A stretch of 5,058 nt of DNA from positions 1 to 5,058 of the forward strand of contig CACZPX010000226.1 of NCBI GenBank assembly GCA_902783095.1, read 5' to 3'. The notes under the pieces were generated by a model. The model was not told the DNA's origin. It did no database searches and was given only the letters and a program-made list of their open reading frames with translations. A program made the position numbers and the translations under genes. This document shows positions 4,737-5,058 of the stretch, one piece after another. Position 1 is the first letter of the stretch, and each line of letters opens with the position of its first letter. Source of the stretch: an uncultured Lachnospiraceae bacterium. Its GTDB lineage: Bacteria > Bacillota > Clostridia > Lachnospirales > Lachnospiraceae.

Positions 4737-5058
4737 TCGCTATAAAATACCAGGCTTATAAAGTTTTAAGATTGACTGTATTACTTTTGATGGTTTACTA
4801 TACGGCATGTTCAGCCACAGAACCAGCTGCGGCCGGCAACGGGCAGACATCCCCCGACGTGCCTGCGGAAAATATGACCGGAGAAAGCACAAATGAAACG
4901 GCAGAAACCGTTACTGTGCCCGGTGCTGAAACGGAGAGAGCAACCGAAAACAGCATAAGAACCATCTCGGCTTATTATCCTGACAGTGTGTCCGCATTGG
5001 GTGAGGCGGTATCCTATATAAATGAGCCGGAGAGTCTGCACGAATTGTTCGACTATTC
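4727..5058 (+). CDS. second Thr/Glu-rich lipoprotein, N-terminal part (runs off the window)
   Basis: The visible 110 codons hold a signal peptide (KYQAYKVLRLTVLLLMVYYTAC), lipidated at the Cys encoded at 4808-4810, then a spacer rich in Thr, Glu and Ala (about 4811-4950), then the start of a folded domain (ISAYYPDSVSALGEAVSYINEPESLHELF). The lipobox is YTAC, with Tyr instead of the usual Leu at -3. The start is uncertain. ATG 4727 and GTG 4733 are in frame but lack a proper ribosome-binding site. A near-perfect GGAGGTGATC (4729-4738) instead points to codon 4742, which is ATA. A start there would give Met-Lys-Tyr-Gln and a Cys at 23, a standard signal length; from 4727 the Cys is residue 28. 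The plan resembles the lipoprotein at 163-1698, but base use differs (15 G/C of 60 at 4741-4800). The function is unknown. Confidence 0.8.
   Translation, partial: MEVIAIKYQAYKVLRLTVLLLMVYYTACSATEPAAAGNGQTSPDVPAENMTGESTNETAETVTVPGAETERATENSIRTISAYYPDSVSALGEAVSYINEPESLHELFDY
4729..4738 (+). promoter_or_regulatory. near-perfect Shine-Dalgarno sequence pointing at an ATA codon
   Basis: GGAGGTGATC is complementary to the 3' end of bacterial 16S rRNA over ten bases. The best-spaced codon, 8 nt after GGAGG, is ATA at 4742-4744 in the lipoprotein frame. Continuing AAATACCAG from there is what one would expect after an ATG. The in-frame ATG (4727) and GTG (4733) lie upstream of or within the Shine-Dalgarno itself. 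Confidence 0.7.

Noticed and set aside
4811..5041. Minus-strand open frame (76 codons) opposite the second lipoprotein
   Set aside because: The plus strand encodes a clear signal peptide and spacer here; the opposite frame has no support.

Overview
The window looks like a G+C-rich member of the Clostridia, most likely near the Lachnospiraceae. The NFACT protein has the ER-then-ELMGKHSN arrangement I associate with that group. The lipoproteins have Thr/Glu-rich linkers typical of gut Clostridia, ribosome-binding sites are strong GGAGG-type, and the small membrane protein resembles a clostridial family. This placement is inferred from protein style, not from a marker gene.

Layout: (1) 1-60 is the 3' end of a tRNA, probably tRNA-Gly, with its intrinsic terminator. 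(2) 77-2638 is a rightward transcription unit. An extended -10 promoter is followed by an 18-bp perfect palindrome in the leader, then a 511-aa lipoprotein, yfbR (5'-deoxynucleotidase, all catalytic residues present) and a 106-aa three-helix membrane protein whose start overlaps the yfbR stop by 8 nt. (3) 2639-2714 is the gap between convergent genes and holds a dyad-rich element of a recurrent intergenic repeat type; no U-tract terminator is visible. (4) 2715-4457 on the minus strand is rqcH (Rqc2/NFACT family, ribosome-associated quality control), with a clear sigma-A promoter at 4497-4525. (5) 4526-5058 is markedly more A+T-rich. It holds a second Thr/Glu-rich lipoprotein, cut by the window end, with an elaborate upstream region: 10-bp-phased and 21-bp-phased direct repeats, an ECF-like or activator-type promoter, short leader ORFs, a hairpin and an ambiguous start codon.

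How the genes fit together: yfbR acts in deoxynucleotide metabolism and rqcH rescues stalled large ribosomal subunits by alanine tailing. Neither has an obvious link to the lipoproteins. Both lipoproteins share a plan of signal peptide, Thr/Glu-rich spacer and C-terminal domain.

I see no phage, IS, CRISPR or toxin-antitoxin structure and no clear undescribed multi-gene system. The most unusual part is the control region and start site of the second lipoprotein (4574-4750).
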